Source: Clostridium_AD frigoriphilum (GTDB taxonomy: Bacteria > Bacillota > Clostridia > Clostridiales > Clostridiaceae). From it: a stretch of 64,000 nt of DNA. The notes below the pieces were generated by a model that saw only the letters and a list, made by a program, of their open reading frames with translations, was not told the DNA's origin and searched no databases. Location of the stretch: positions 62,001 through 126,000 of the forward strand of contig NZ_JAZHFS010000009.1 in NCBI RefSeq assembly GCF_036541405.1, read 5' to 3'. Below, piece by piece: positions 8,864-18,005 of this stretch (positions are counted from its first letter, which is position 1; each line of letters starts with the position of its first letter). The position numbers and the translations under genes were made by a program.

Positions 8864-9126
8864 TTATTATAATGGAACTAAATATATCTACTAATAACCT
8901 TGTACAAGCAGAAAAGACATTAGGCTTCCGTTTACACCTTTAGCTTAGTTTTTCACTTTAAAGAAAGCGTAGATGTGGTTTAAATGTGCAATAGGAGCTA
9001 AGCATGCATATAAAAGCTAAATTTCGTTATAATACTAAATTATAAACCATTTAAATGTGGAATTTTGTGCGATTTAATATAAATTGAAAAAATTGTAAGT
9101 ATAAGAAAATAGGAGTATAAGAAAAT

Positions 9127-10380
9127 ATGAAAATAGGATATGCATGTATACCATTAACAATAAATGAAAGAACATCAAGAGGACTTACACTAAAGAAATT
9201 TTCAAAAGACATTTTTTTAGATGTGGTAAAACAAAATATAATAGGGTTAAAAAAAATTCTGGAAAACAATGAGAAACTTAATATAAAACTATTTAGAATA
9301 AGCTCAGATATAGTTCCACTTGGAAGTCATAGTATTAATGAAATTGAATGGTACAATTATTTCAAAAATGAATTAAATGAAATAGGCGAATTTGTAAAGA
9401 ATTGTGGTATGAGAGTTTCAATGCATCCAGGACAATATACAGTGCTCAACGCTTTGAAAGATGATATTGTAGAAAATGCAATTAAAGATTTGGAATATCA
9501 TAGTAAATTTTTAGATTCATTAGGTCTGAATTCAAGTAATAAAATAATACTTCATATAGGTGGAGGGTATGGCGATAAAAATGCAGCTGTGAACAGATTT
9601 ATTGAGAATTTTAAAAGATTATCATCTTCTGTTAAAAATAGACTTGTAATTGAAAATGATGGAAAAATATTTAATATTGAAGATGTTCTTTATGTGAGCA
9701 GTAAAATCGGTATACCAGTTATATTCGATAACCTTCATCATGAGTGTAACCATCAAAAAGATGAGTCTATAAAAGAAATAATGAATAAAGTAATAAAAAC
9801 ATGGAAAGAGAAAGATGGTAATGTAAAAGTTCATTATAGTCAGCAAAATTCACAAAAACAGGTAGGAGCACATTCAAATACTATAATGGTGAAAGCATTT
9901 TTAGAATACTATGATGAAGTAAAAGAGTTTAATCCTGATATTATGCTAGAGGTGAAAGATAAAGATGTTTCGGCTATAAAATGTAATATCATAATTAATA
10001 ACATAAATAATATAAATAAGAAATTGATTTCTACAATTATGGAAAAACAATGGGCAAAATATAAATATGTTTTGATGGAGAGAAATTATAAGTATTATAA
10101 AGAATGTAGCAAAATGGTAAAAGAAAAATGTAGTCTTAAGGAATTTTACGAGTATATTGATGAAGTAATAAACATTGATGTAGAAGATGGAAGCTTTATA
10201 AATACTGCAGAGCATGTTTGGGGGTATGTTAAAGATGATGTTACTGACAAAGAAAAAGTTCATTTTGCAAAACTTCTTTTGGATATGCAGCATAAAGAGA
10301 AGGCGAAGCTTTATTTAAGAAAACTATGTGATAGATATAATGCTGAATATATTCTTAATTCATATTATTTTTATTACTAA
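9127..10380 (+). CDS. uvsE: UV DNA damage endonuclease UvsE (UVDE family)
   Basis: UVDE-family enzymes nick DNA 5' of UV photoproducts and some abasic sites, an alternative to UvrABC. The N-terminus MKIGYACIPLTIN, the segment SSDIVPLGSH, the metal-site stretch MHPGQYTVLN, IENDGK and the FDNLHHECN region match the TIM-barrel UVDE fold. At 417 aa it is longer than minimal family members, with about 100 extra lysine-rich C-terminal residues. The ribosome binding site AGGAG lies about 12 bases upstream. The gene has no obvious LexA box of its own. It sits between a recombinase and an ssb paralogue, so this stretch is rich in DNA-repair functions. Confidence 0.9.
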   Translation: MKIGYACIPLTINERTSRGLTLKKFSKDIFLDVVKQNIIGLKKILENNEKLNIKLFRISSDIVPLGSHSINEIEWYNYFKNELNEIGEFVKNCGMRVSMHPGQYTVLNALKDDIVENAIKDLEYHSKFLDSLGLNSSNKIILHIGGGYGDKNAAVNRFIENFKRLSSSVKNRLVIENDGKIFNIEDVLYVSSKIGIPVIFDNLHHECNHQKDESIKEIMNKVIKTWKEKDGNVKVHYSQQNSQKQVGAHSNTIMVKAFLEYYDEVKEFNPDIMLEVKDKDVSAIKCNIIINNINNINKKLISTIMEKQWAKYKYVLMERNYKYYKECSKMVKEKCSLKEFYEYIDEVINIDVEDGSFINTAEHVWGYVKDDVTDKEKVHFAKLLLDMQHKEKAKLYLRKLCDRYNAEYILNSYYFYY

Positions 10381-10395
10381 AATTTCTATATTATT

Positions 10396-10427
10396 AAAAA
10401 AACATGTGGTTACATATGTTTTTTTTA
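10396..10427 (+). terminator. Terminator of uvsE
   Basis: A-rich arm plus ACATGT pairs with ACATATGT, running into a T8 tract. The stem has one bulge. Confidence 0.65.
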
Positions 10428-10643
10428 GTTAAGGGGTATAGTTTTATTAAACTAAATTTATAACTTATAAGTAATCTATAAAGATCAAAACATATAAAAA
10501 AATAAAAGAACATTTGTTTGTATAGAAACTATTTTTATTGTCAATAATCTTAAAACGTTATTTAATTACACAGTAGAAATAAAATTATATTAAGTGTCAA
10601 TTAATTAGCTAATGCAAATTATTAAGAAAAGAGGAGATAAATA

Positions 10644-10973
10644 ATGAATACTGTATCAATCATTGGCAGATTAACAAGAGATTTGGAACTTAAAAGTTTT
10701 AATGAAGGAAAAGGGTTTTATACTAGATTTACATTGGCAATTAATAGGGTACAACATAAAGATATGAAAGCAGAAGCTGATTTTATTAATATTGTGGCAT
10801 GGAGTGGTTTGGCAGAAACTTTATGTAAATATTTAAAAAAAGGGAGTCGAATTGCTATAACAGGGAGACTTTCAAGTAGTAGTTATGTAGATAAAGATGG
10901 AAATAAACGATATAGTACAGAAGTTGTAGCTGAGGATTTTAAATTTTTAGATAATAAGCAGCAAATTGTATAA
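10644..10973 (+). CDS. Short single-stranded DNA-binding protein (SsbB-like)
   Basis: The protein is one OB-fold: MNTVSIIGRLTRDLEL, FTLAINRV, ADFINIVAWSGLAETLCKYLKKGSRIAITGRL, then the YSTEVVAEDFKFL strand. At 109 aa it ends almost straight after the OB-fold and lacks the flexible linker and the acidic DDDIPF-type tip that recruits partner proteins in the main SSB. This is the layout of SsbB-type paralogues such as the competence SsbB of Bacillus, so the replicative ssb should be elsewhere in the genome. The ribosome binding site AGAGGAGA is strong. A degenerate LexA-like dyad lies about 125 bases upstream (10507-10520). Confidence 0.88.
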   Translation: MNTVSIIGRLTRDLELKSFNEGKGFYTRFTLAINRVQHKDMKAEADFINIVAWSGLAETLCKYLKKGSRIAITGRLSSSSYVDKDGNKRYSTEVVAEDFKFLDNKQQIV

Positions 10974-11038
10974 CTTACATAATATTATGACTGTGGTATA
11001 ATTTATAAACAGTAATAATAAAAAGGTGAGGTGTTTTA

Positions 11039-11518
11039 ATGAAAACTATAGTTGTAGCTGGAGGATGTTTTTGGGGTGTAGATGCTTATATGTCAAAAAT
11101 AGACGGTATTGTTGAAACTAAGGTGGGGTATGCTAATGGTACAAAGAAGGACCCTACATATGATCAAGTTTGTATGGGAAACACTGGCCATGCAGAAGCT
11201 TGCTTAATAAGTTATGATGAAAAGTTGGTATCACTCGAAAAAATATTAAATAAGTTTTGGGGAATAATAGATCCTACTGCTATTAACAGGCAAGGAGCTG
11301 ATGTAGGTAGTCAGTACAGAAGTGGTATTTATTACTCTGATAAAAGTGATTTAGATATTATATTAAGCACAAAAGATAAAGTTCAAAGTAAATATGAGAA
11401 GGTTATAGTTACTCAGATACAACCTCTTTCTTGTTTTTATGATGCTGAAGATTATCACCAAAAATATCTACAAAAAAATCCGGGAGGATATTGTCATATT
11501 GATTTAAATGCCGATTAG
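11039..11518 (+). CDS. msrA: Peptide-methionine (S)-S-oxide reductase MsrA
   Basis: MsrA reduces the S-epimer of methionine sulfoxide in proteins using thioredoxin. The catalytic GGCFWG motif places the nucleophile at C10, and a resolving cysteine is at about C152 (GGYCHID). The substrate-site residues in YHQKYLQKNPGGYC are present. Length 159 aa is usual for stand-alone MsrA, and no MsrB domain is fused. AAGGTGAGG precedes the ATG. It is probably monocistronic and shares a bidirectional terminator with the convergent alcohol dehydrogenase. Confidence 0.95.
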   Translation: MKTIVVAGGCFWGVDAYMSKIDGIVETKVGYANGTKKDPTYDQVCMGNTGHAEACLISYDEKLVSLEKILNKFWGIIDPTAINRQGADVGSQYRSGIYYSDKSDLDIILSTKDKVQSKYEKVIVTQIQPLSCFYDAEDYHQKYLQKNPGGYCHIDLNAD

Positions 11519-11529
11519 TACAAAAATAT

Positions 11530-11568
11530 AAAAACAAGGTTGTGTAAAATCTACACTCCCTTGTTTTT
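11530..11568. terminator. Bidirectional terminator between msrA and the alcohol dehydrogenase
   Basis: AAAAACAAGG (11530-11539) pairs with CCTTGTTTTT (11559-11568), with an inner TGTA/TACA pair. A and T tracts flank the stem, so it can serve both convergent genes. Confidence 0.8.
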
Positions 11569-11607
11569 AATAGTTTTGTTTATCATTTTATTTATAAATA
11601 AAACTAT

Positions 11608-12708
11608 TTATAAATTTAAAGAGTCCTTGTACATTTTTAGTATATCTTCTTTTCCTACAGGGGTGGGATGATTTTTTAATTTATCTTTGTTTAATGCCAT
11701 GTCTTCCGCATAGGAACATATGTCTTTATAACTTACATTATCTATGCTTCCAAGCATATCATTTAAAAAAGCACCGAGTTCATCTAAATTTTCTATAGTT
11801 AATAAATATAGAATTTTTCTGACTCTGTGTTTGTTTTCGGAAAATTCCAAATATTCTTTTAAAAGAACTCCGTTTGCTTTTCCATGCGGTATATTATGAA
11901 AATATGTAAGAGCATAACCCATTCCATGTGGAAGAGATGTGCCTGATTGTGCAATTACCATACCAGCTATGGTAGAGGCTAACATTAATTTTTCTCGAAC
12001 AGCATAAGTAAAATCTTTTTCTTTTATCATATTTAAACATTCACCAAATAATTTCAAACCTTTTTCAGCTAGTGCATCACTCACTGTATTTGATTTAGAA
12101 GATAAATAACCTTCTATTAAGTGGGATAATGCATCTATAGAAGTATTAACAGTTATTTTTTCTGGTAAGGACATTAAATATTTTACGTCTAACATGGCGT
12201 AATCGGGAAATACTCTTTGACATATGCCATGTTTTGTTTTTAGTTTATTATCTGTAAGAATAGCATATGGTGTTGTTTCAGTTCCTGTTCCAGCTGTTGT
12301 AGGCACTGCAATCAAAGGTATAGATTTAAGGTTTGGACTATCAAATAAATTATGAATTGTAGCATCGGCGTTATTTATTAACACTCCAGCTGCTTTTGCA
12401 GAATCAATGGGAGAACCTCCTCCAATACCTATAATAAAGTTGGAATTTTGTGTTCTTCCAAGTTTTACAATCTTCTCTACAGTTTCTAAAGATGGATTTT
12501 CTTCTACATCATTAAAAACCTCGTAGACAATGCCTTCTTTTTCTAATGCATTAGTAATATCTTTTAATGAACCGTTTTTGATTGATGAGGTCTTGCCGGT
12601 TACAATCAAAGCTTTTTTTCCATAAGAAGAAAATAGATTACTGTTCTTTAATATTACTTCTTTATCTAATATTATTTTTGTTGGCATGTAGTAATTAATA
12701 AAATTCAT
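11608..12708 (-). CDS. Iron-containing alcohol dehydrogenase (group III)
   Basis: The protein is a 366-residue NAD(P)H-linked iron-dependent alcohol dehydrogenase or related reductase. The Rossmann-type phosphate-binding motif GGGSPIDSAK is at residues 96-105. The metal ligands are D192, H196 (SIDALSHLIEG), H261 (LPHGMGYAL) and one of H271/H275 (YFHNIPHGKANG). The ribosome binding site on the minus strand is AAGGAGG. It is monocistronic and convergent with msrA. The natural substrate is unknown; family members reduce aldehydes such as butyraldehyde or act on diols. Confidence 0.92.
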   Translation of the reverse strand: MNFINYYMPTKIILDKEVILKNSNLFSSYGKKALIVTGKTSSIKNGSLKDITNALEKEGIVYEVFNDVEENPSLETVEKIVKLGRTQNSNFIIGIGGGSPIDSAKAAGVLINNADATIHNLFDSPNLKSIPLIAVPTTAGTGTETTPYAILTDNKLKTKHGICQRVFPDYAMLDVKYLMSLPEKITVNTSIDALSHLIEGYLSSKSNTVSDALAEKGLKLFGECLNMIKEKDFTYAVREKLMLASTIAGMVIAQSGTSLPHGMGYALTYFHNIPHGKANGVLLKEYLEFSENKHRVRKILYLLTIENLDELGAFLNDMLGSIDNVSYKDICSYAEDMALNKDKLKNHPTPVGKEDILKMYKDSLNL

Positions 12709-13103
12709 TATATATCCTCCTTTTATAATATTACATTCTGTATATATTATAACATTAGGAACCTTAAAATATTTTATGATCTTAATTTTATATTTTTTTG
12801 TTTATTATAATTTATATTTTTATAGATATATTTCCTTGGAAATATATTACAACTTTTATCGCCATTACAAAAGTAAAATAAAAAATGATTTATCAGCAAT
12901 TGATTTTTTATTAATATACTTATATAATCCTTTATGAAGGCTTATTTATATATATTTCAATTTAAATTTTAAATCGTGTTTTTTATTTAGTAACAGATTA
13001 TAAAATTGGCTTAAAATTATTTAATAAAAGAGTACATAAATAATTTTATAATAGAAAATTTATATTTATATAGTAACTAAAAATAAAATTAGGATGTGTT
13101 ATA
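12709..13103. other. Divergent intergenic region with a 22-bp palindrome
   Basis: This 395-bp AT-rich gap separates the alcohol dehydrogenase (minus) and rluB (plus). It holds a near-perfect dyad at 12826-12847, ATATATTTCC-TT-GGAAATATAT, a candidate operator for the dehydrogenase. A TATAAT at 13047-13052 could be the rluB -10 box, without a good -35. No coding frame or structured RNA was recognised. Confidence 0.5.
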
Positions 13104-13814
13104 GTGGAAGAACGTTTGCAAAAATTTATGGCAAGATGTGGTGTTGCATCACGAAGAAAGTGTGAAGAAATAATTACTGCTGGTAGAGTAAAAGTAAATA
13201 ATTTGTTAGTTTCAGAGCTTGGAAATAAAATTGACCCCGAAAAAGATAGTGTAGAGGTAGATAATAAAATTATTAATATAGAAGAAAATAAAGTTTACAT
13301 TGCATTAAATAAACCAGAAGGGATAGTATCTACTGTAAAAGATGAGAAAGGCAGAGAGACTATTTTAGATTTAGTAAAGACAAAAGAAAGAATATATCCT
13401 ATAGGTCGTTTAGATTATGATACATGTGGATTAATTATTTTGACTAATGATGGAGATATCTATAATAAGGTGATTCACCCAAGACAGGCTATTAATAAAG
13501 TCTATATGGCAATACTTGAAGGCTGCCCAAATGAGGAAGAAATAGCTACATTCTGTAATGGAGTGGATATTGATGGATATATTACTGCTAAGGCCGGTTT
13601 TGAAATTACTAAAAGAATCGGATTTAATTGTAGGGCTACAATTACAATACATGAGGGTAAGAACCGTCAAATCAGAAAAATGTGTGAGGTTATAGGTCAT
13701 CCAGTTGTTGCATTAAAAAGAATTTCTGTTGGTAATATTTTGCTCGGAAATATGGAGAAGGGAGAATGGAGAAATTTAACTTTTGATGAAATAAATTATT
13801 TGAAGAATTTATAA
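13104..13814 (+). CDS. rluB: 23S rRNA pseudouridine synthase, RluB/RsuA family
   Basis: An N-terminal S4 RNA-binding domain (about residues 3-50, LQKFMARCGVASRRKCEE) precedes the RsuA/RluB catalytic domain with the aspartate D104 in IGRLDYDTCGLIILTNDG. The C-terminal half has the usual YMAILEG and EGKNRQIRKMCEVIGHPV motifs. The start is a GTG at 13104; no ATG is near. In Firmicutes this gene often follows scpA-scpB; here it stands alone. Target uridine assignment (RluB rather than RsuA/RluE) rests on general similarity. Confidence 0.88.
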   Translation: MEERLQKFMARCGVASRRKCEEIITAGRVKVNNLLVSELGNKIDPEKDSVEVDNKIINIEENKVYIALNKPEGIVSTVKDEKGRETILDLVKTKERIYPIGRLDYDTCGLIILTNDGDIYNKVIHPRQAINKVYMAILEGCPNEEEIATFCNGVDIDGYITAKAGFEITKRIGFNCRATITIHEGKNRQIRKMCEVIGHPVVALKRISVGNILLGNMEKGEWRNLTFDEINYLKNL

Positions 13815-13885
13815 CTTGAGGATTTATTATATGATGTATGTAAATAATAAAATATTATACAAATGAATAATTCGTTGAAAATATC

Positions 13886-13935
13886 TTCAAAAGATGATAA
13901 AATGAAATAAAAAATTCATTTTATTATCTTTTGAA
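13886..13935. terminator. 21-bp hairpin between rluB and the RpiR regulator
   Basis: Arms 13886-13906 and 13915-13935 match at 20 of 21 positions, the exception being a G-U pair, with an 8-base loop. The following AATTTTTATTTC is a broken T-run. It is 70 bases after rluB and about 45 before the next start, so it may be a terminator or a regulator site. Confidence 0.65.
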
Positions 13936-13977
13936 ATTTTTATTTCATTTATTTGGATTAATATAGGAAGGATTGAG

Positions 13978-14862
13978 TTGATTATGGTAGATAGCAAACA
14001 AGATTTGATGAGGACTATTCAAATTAAATTTCCACGTTTAAGTAAAGGACAGAAATTAATAGCAGAATATATTCTAAAACACTATGATAAAGCAGCATTT
14101 ATGACAGCAGCTAAATTGGGAACTAGTGTAGGAGTAAGTGAATCTACTGTTGTAAGATTTGCTAATGAATTAGGGTTTAGTGGTTATCCTAAACTACAGA
14201 AAGCTCTTCAAGAATTAATTAAAAACAAATTAACTACTGTGCAAAGAATTGAATTATCAAATGATTTTATTACTCAGGAAAATGCATTAAAAGGTGTATT
14301 AAAAGCTGATATGGAAAATATTCGCGCTACACTTGAAAAAATTAATCATAAAACTTTTGAGGATATAGTTAATTCACTATTTGAAGCTAGAAAAATATAC
14401 ATAATTGGACTTAGAAGTTCGGCAGCACTTGCAGAATTTTTAGCATTTCACTTAAATCTTATTTTAGATAATGTTAAAGTAGTTGCTTATGGTGTTAGTG
14501 ATATATTTGAGCAGATGCTTTATGTTAATGAACAAGACATAGTTATTGGAATAGGGTTTCCTAGGTATACAACAAGAACAATTGAAGCATTAGCTTTTGC
14601 TAAAAGTAAGAATGCAAATGTTGTAGCAATTACAGATAGTTTATTATCTCCATTAGCTACTAGAGCAGATTACACATTAATAGCTCAAAGTAATATGGCA
14701 TCATTTGTTGATTCTTTAGTAGCACCACTTAGTGTAATAAATGCATTAATTATTGCTGTGGGCTTACGAGAAAAAGAAAAAATTTCAAGAACATTTTCTA
14801 CTTTAGAGGACATATGGGAAGAATATCAAGTTTATTCCTTTAAAGATAAGGATAGGGAATGA
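13978..14862 (+). CDS. MurR/RpiR family transcriptional regulator
   Basis: The N-terminal HTH_6 domain (about residues 5-80; LSKGQKLIAEYILKHYDKAAF, then SVGVSESTVVRFANELGFSGYPKLQ) is followed by a sugar-isomerase (SIS) domain (about 125-255; IYIIGLRSSAALAEFLAFHL), which in this family senses phosphosugars. The target genes are not visible: the neighbours are rluB and a flavoprotein, neither typical of sugar use. Starts at TTG 13978 (six bases after AGGAAGG) and ATG 13984 are both possible and differ by two residues. Confidence 0.9.
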   Translation: MIMVDSKQDLMRTIQIKFPRLSKGQKLIAEYILKHYDKAAFMTAAKLGTSVGVSESTVVRFANELGFSGYPKLQKALQELIKNKLTTVQRIELSNDFITQENALKGVLKADMENIRATLEKINHKTFEDIVNSLFEARKIYIIGLRSSAALAEFLAFHLNLILDNVKVVAYGVSDIFEQMLYVNEQDIVIGIGFPRYTTRTIEALAFAKSKNANVVAITDSLLSPLATRADYTLIAQSNMASFVDSLVAPLSVINALIIAVGLREKEKISRTFSTLEDIWEEYQVYSFKDKDRE

Positions 14863-14889
14863 AAGATAAATTCTTAATCAAACGGTTTG

Positions 14890-14919
14890 AAGAGAATCCT
14901 TTCATTGGGATTCTCTTTT
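14890..14919 (+). terminator. Terminator of the RpiR regulator
   Basis: AAGAGAATCC (14890-14899), a loop, GGATTCTCTT (14908-14917), then T residues. Confidence 0.8.
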
Positions 14920-15003
14920 GAGGTTGTGTTTTACATATACAGAAAATGAGTTTAATTGTATTATAATAAATTTTAAATGTAAATATTATAAGGGAGTGAT
15001 TGT

Positions 15004-16230
15004 GTGGCAAAAGTAATTATTATTGGAGGAGGACCAGCAGGCATGATGGCGGCTGTTACGGCTTCATCAAAACATGAGGTGGTTCTCATTGAAAAAAATG
15101 AAAGATTAGGAAGAAAACTTTATATAACAGGTAAGGGTAGATGCAATATTACAAATGCTAAGGATATTGGTGACTTTTTTGAAAATATACCATGTAATCC
15201 TAACTTTTTATATAGTTCTTTATATTCCTTTACTAATGAAGATACTATGAACTTTTTCAAAGAGCAAGGAGTTAACCTTAAAGTTGAAAGAGGGGATAGA
15301 GTATTTCCTGAGTCAGATAAATCTTCAGATATTATAAAAGCTTTTGATATTGAATTAAAGAATAAAAAGGTTGAAGTGTTATTAAATTCAAAAGTGAAAA
15401 GAATAGTTCGAGATAATCAGAAAGTTATTGGTGTTGAACTTGCTTCTGGAAATAATGTATATGGAGATTATATTATATTATGTACTGGTGGGTTATCATA
15501 CCCACAAACTGGTTCATCAGGTGAAGGATTAACTTATGCCAAGGTTTTAGGACATAATATAATTAAACCTAAAGCATCACTTGTACCAATCGAGCTTGAG
15601 GAGGATTGGATTAAGGATTTACAAGGACTTTCTCTAAAAAACGTAGAACTTAATATTACAAATAGTAAGAATAAGAGCATATATAAAGAGTTCGGAGAAA
15701 TGATTTTTACTCATTATGGAATTTCAGGACCCATTGTCCTAAGTGGAAGTTGTTATGTAAAAGAAGGAGAAAAATTAAAAGCTTTTATTAATCTAAAACC
15801 AGCATTGAGCGAAATTCAACTTGATAAACGAATTCAAAGCGATTTCTTAAAGTACGCAAATAAAGATTTTAAAAATTCATTAACTGATTTACTCCCTAGT
15901 AAACTTATTAATACAATTATTCAATTGTCTAATATTGATGAAGATAAAAAGGTGAATTCTGTTACTAAAGAGGAAAGAAAAGTTTTAGTTAATTTACTTC
16001 AAAATTTACCGCTCACTATTAAGAGGCTTCGCCCAATTGATGAAGCAATTATAACTAGTGGAGGGGTAGACACTTTGCAAATAGATGCTTCTACTATGAA
16101 ATCAAAACTAATAGATAATCTTTATTTTGCAGGCGAAATGATAGATGTGGATGCATATACAGGAGGTTATAATCTTCAAATAGCATTATCTACAGGATTT
16201 TTAGCTGGAAATAGTGTAGGGGTAGACTAA
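15004..16230 (+). CDS. HI0933/YhiN-family NAD(P)/FAD-dependent flavoprotein
   Basis: The N-terminal FAD-binding dinucleotide fold (VIIGGGPAGMMAA, then an acidic strand end VVLIEKNERLGRKLYITGKGRCNITN) is typical of the HI0933 family, also named BaiN-like or aminoacetone-oxidase-like. A C-terminal GEMIDVDAYTGGYNLQIALSTG segment closes the FAD site. The reaction is not settled for this family. The start is GTG 15004 after AAGGGAG. It lies 43 bases before cmk in the same direction, a gene order widely kept in clostridia, so the three genes up to ispH probably form one operon. Confidence 0.9.
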   Translation: MAKVIIIGGGPAGMMAAVTASSKHEVVLIEKNERLGRKLYITGKGRCNITNAKDIGDFFENIPCNPNFLYSSLYSFTNEDTMNFFKEQGVNLKVERGDRVFPESDKSSDIIKAFDIELKNKKVEVLLNSKVKRIVRDNQKVIGVELASGNNVYGDYIILCTGGLSYPQTGSSGEGLTYAKVLGHNIIKPKASLVPIELEEDWIKDLQGLSLKNVELNITNSKNKSIYKEFGEMIFTHYGISGPIVLSGSCYVKEGEKLKAFINLKPALSEIQLDKRIQSDFLKYANKDFKNSLTDLLPSKLINTIIQLSNIDEDKKVNSVTKEERKVLVNLLQNLPLTIKRLRPIDEAIITSGGVDTLQIDASTMKSKLIDNLYFAGEMIDVDAYTGGYNLQIALSTGFLAGNSVGVD

Positions 16231-16273
16231 TTATACTTAAAAGAGTGTTTTGATTGATGGAGGGTGAATTATA

Positions 16274-16927
16274 ATGGAAATTTCTATTGCTATAGATGGA
16301 CCTGCAGGTGCAGGGAAAAGTACAATAGCCAAAATGATAGGTAAGAAATTCAATCTAATGTATATTAACACAGGTGCAATGTATAGGGCTGTTACATTGA
16401 AAGCTATGGATGCAAATATATCAGAAAATAATGTTCACGATTTAGTTAAATTAGTGGGATCTTTGGAAATGCATTTTGTAGAGGATCGTTTATATGTTAA
16501 TAATGAAGATTTAACAAATATGATAAATATGCCAAATATAAGTAACAATGTCTCAAAGTATGCAGCTGTTCCTGAAATTAGAGAAATTCTTGTTAAGTTA
16601 CAAAAGGACATAGCAAAAAAGTTTAATGTTATTATGGATGGACGCGATATAGGTACCGTTGTATTAAAAGAGGCTCCTTTTAAATTTTATTTAACTGCTA
16701 GTAGTGAAGAAAGAGCAAAAAGAAGATATGAGGAATTAATGTCAAAAGGTATAGAAGTTGATTACAATACTATTTTAAATGATATTATTAAAAGAGATTT
16801 TATTGATACCCATAGAGAGGTTAATCCACTTACAAAAGCGTCAGATGCTGTAGAAATAGATTCTTCAGATTTAGACATTGATGGAGTAATAAACGTAATA
16901 GTATCTTATATTAATTCAAATATTTAA
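16274..16927 (+). CDS. cmk: Cytidylate kinase
   Basis: Cmk phosphorylates CMP and dCMP for nucleotide recycling. The P-loop is GPAGAGKS at residues 9-16. The family signatures MYRAVTLKA, MDGRDIGTVVL and FYLTASSEERAKRR follow in order. At 217 aa it is full length. The ribosome binding site is GGAGGGTGAA. It lies between the flavoprotein and ispH with short gaps (43 and 28 bases). In many clostridia a plsC-like acyltransferase sits after cmk; none is present here. Confidence 0.95.
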   Translation: MEISIAIDGPAGAGKSTIAKMIGKKFNLMYINTGAMYRAVTLKAMDANISENNVHDLVKLVGSLEMHFVEDRLYVNNEDLTNMINMPNISNNVSKYAAVPEIREILVKLQKDIAKKFNVIMDGRDIGTVVLKEAPFKFYLTASSEERAKRRYEELMSKGIEVDYNTILNDIIKRDFIDTHREVNPLTKASDAVEIDSSDLDIDGVINVIVSYINSNI

Positions 16928-16955
16928 AAAATACTTTATCTATTGAGGTGAAAAA

Positions 16956-17795
16956 ATGAAAGAAATAACACTTGCAGATTCAGCTGGTTTTTGTTTTGGA
17001 GTTAAACGGGCAGTGGACAAGGCTTTAGAAATAAAGGGGAAATATAATAAAAAAATATATACACTTGGACCACTTATACATAATAATGATGTTGTAAACT
17101 TTTTAAAAGAAAATTTAATATATCCAATAGAACTTGAAGACATTACAAGTTTGGAAGATAATGACACAATTATTATAAGATCCCATGGTGTATCTGAAGA
17201 AACATTAAATATTTTAAGGAAAACTAATCTTAATATAGTAGATGCGACATGTCCATATGTAGAAAATATTCATAAAAAGGTAAAAAAATATTATGATTTA
17301 GGATATCATATAATTATTGTAGGAGATAAAAATCATCCCGAAGTTATTGGAATTAATGGATGGTGTAACGACTGCGCAGTAATACTTAAAAGCGGTATTG
17401 ATATTGGGACTACCGCAAATAAAGTATGCGTGGTAGCTCAAACAACCGAAAGGCAAGCTACTTGGGAACATGTATTAACTAAAATTATAAAGGTTAGTAA
17501 GGAAATAGTTGCATTTAATACTATTTGTAGTGCAACAGAAGTGCGCCAAAAATCTGCAGAAGAACTTTCAAAGAATGTTGATGCTATGGTTGTTATTGGT
17601 GGATTTAATAGTTCAAATACTACAAAGCTTTATGAAATATGTAAACAAAATTGTGAAAATACAATTCATGTAGAAAACATATTAGATATATCAGATGAAT
17701 TTATAAAGGATGAAAATGTTAAGAAAATAGGGGTAACAGCAGGGGCATCAACACCGGATTGGATTATTAAAGAAGCTATCTCAAAAATGAATTAG
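16956..17795 (+). CDS. ispH: 4-hydroxy-3-methylbut-2-enyl diphosphate reductase
   Basis: IspH catalyses the last step of the MEP isoprenoid pathway, turning HMBPP into IPP and DMAPP with a 4Fe-4S cluster. The three cluster cysteines are C13 (AGFCFGVKRAV), C99 (DATCPYV) and C191 (NTICSATEVRQ). Conserved histidines are near residues 42, 77 and 127. At 279 aa the protein stops after the IspH domain. Many clostridial homologues continue into ribosomal protein S1 repeats; this one does not, and a terminator follows at once, so rpsA (if present) is elsewhere. Confidence 0.95.
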   Translation: MKEITLADSAGFCFGVKRAVDKALEIKGKYNKKIYTLGPLIHNNDVVNFLKENLIYPIELEDITSLEDNDTIIIRSHGVSEETLNILRKTNLNIVDATCPYVENIHKKVKKYYDLGYHIIIVGDKNHPEVIGINGWCNDCAVILKSGIDIGTTANKVCVVAQTTERQATWEHVLTKIIKVSKEIVAFNTICSATEVRQKSAEELSKNVDAMVVIGGFNSSNTTKLYEICKQNCENTIHVENILDISDEFIKDENVKKIGVTAGASTPDWIIKEAISKMN

Positions 17796-17836
17796 AAGAA
17801 ACGTGTAGCATAAAATTATGTATACACGTTTCTTTA
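17796..17836 (+). terminator. Terminator of the cmk-ispH operon
   Basis: AAGAAACGTGTA (17796-17807) pairs with TACACGTTTCTT (17823-17834), with a second inner stem CATAA/TTATG. The T-run is short. Confidence 0.7.
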
Positions 17837-18005
17837 CGATTTGTAGCCCGAAATAAGTTATTCATAAAGGTCTTAGAAATTGTGCATCTATTTTTAGAAA
17901 TTACAGAATACTAAATTAAAAATAATAATATAATTTAATAGTACTAATGTAGGGAGACAAAAATAGAAACTTATTAAAAAATAAAAATTAATGGAGTAAA
18001 GCTAA

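Noticed and set aside
8864..9126. Intergenic region before uvsE with two TTTAAATGTG copies and GCTAAGC strings, considered as an att site or small RNA
   Set aside because: Repeats are short and not flanking a mobile segment; no terminator-bounded RNA was evident.
10507..10520. LexA-like dyad AGAACATTTGTTTG upstream of the short ssb
   Set aside because: Matches only about 11 of 14 positions in AT-rich DNA and is not placed on a recognisable promoter; mentioned as a possibility only.
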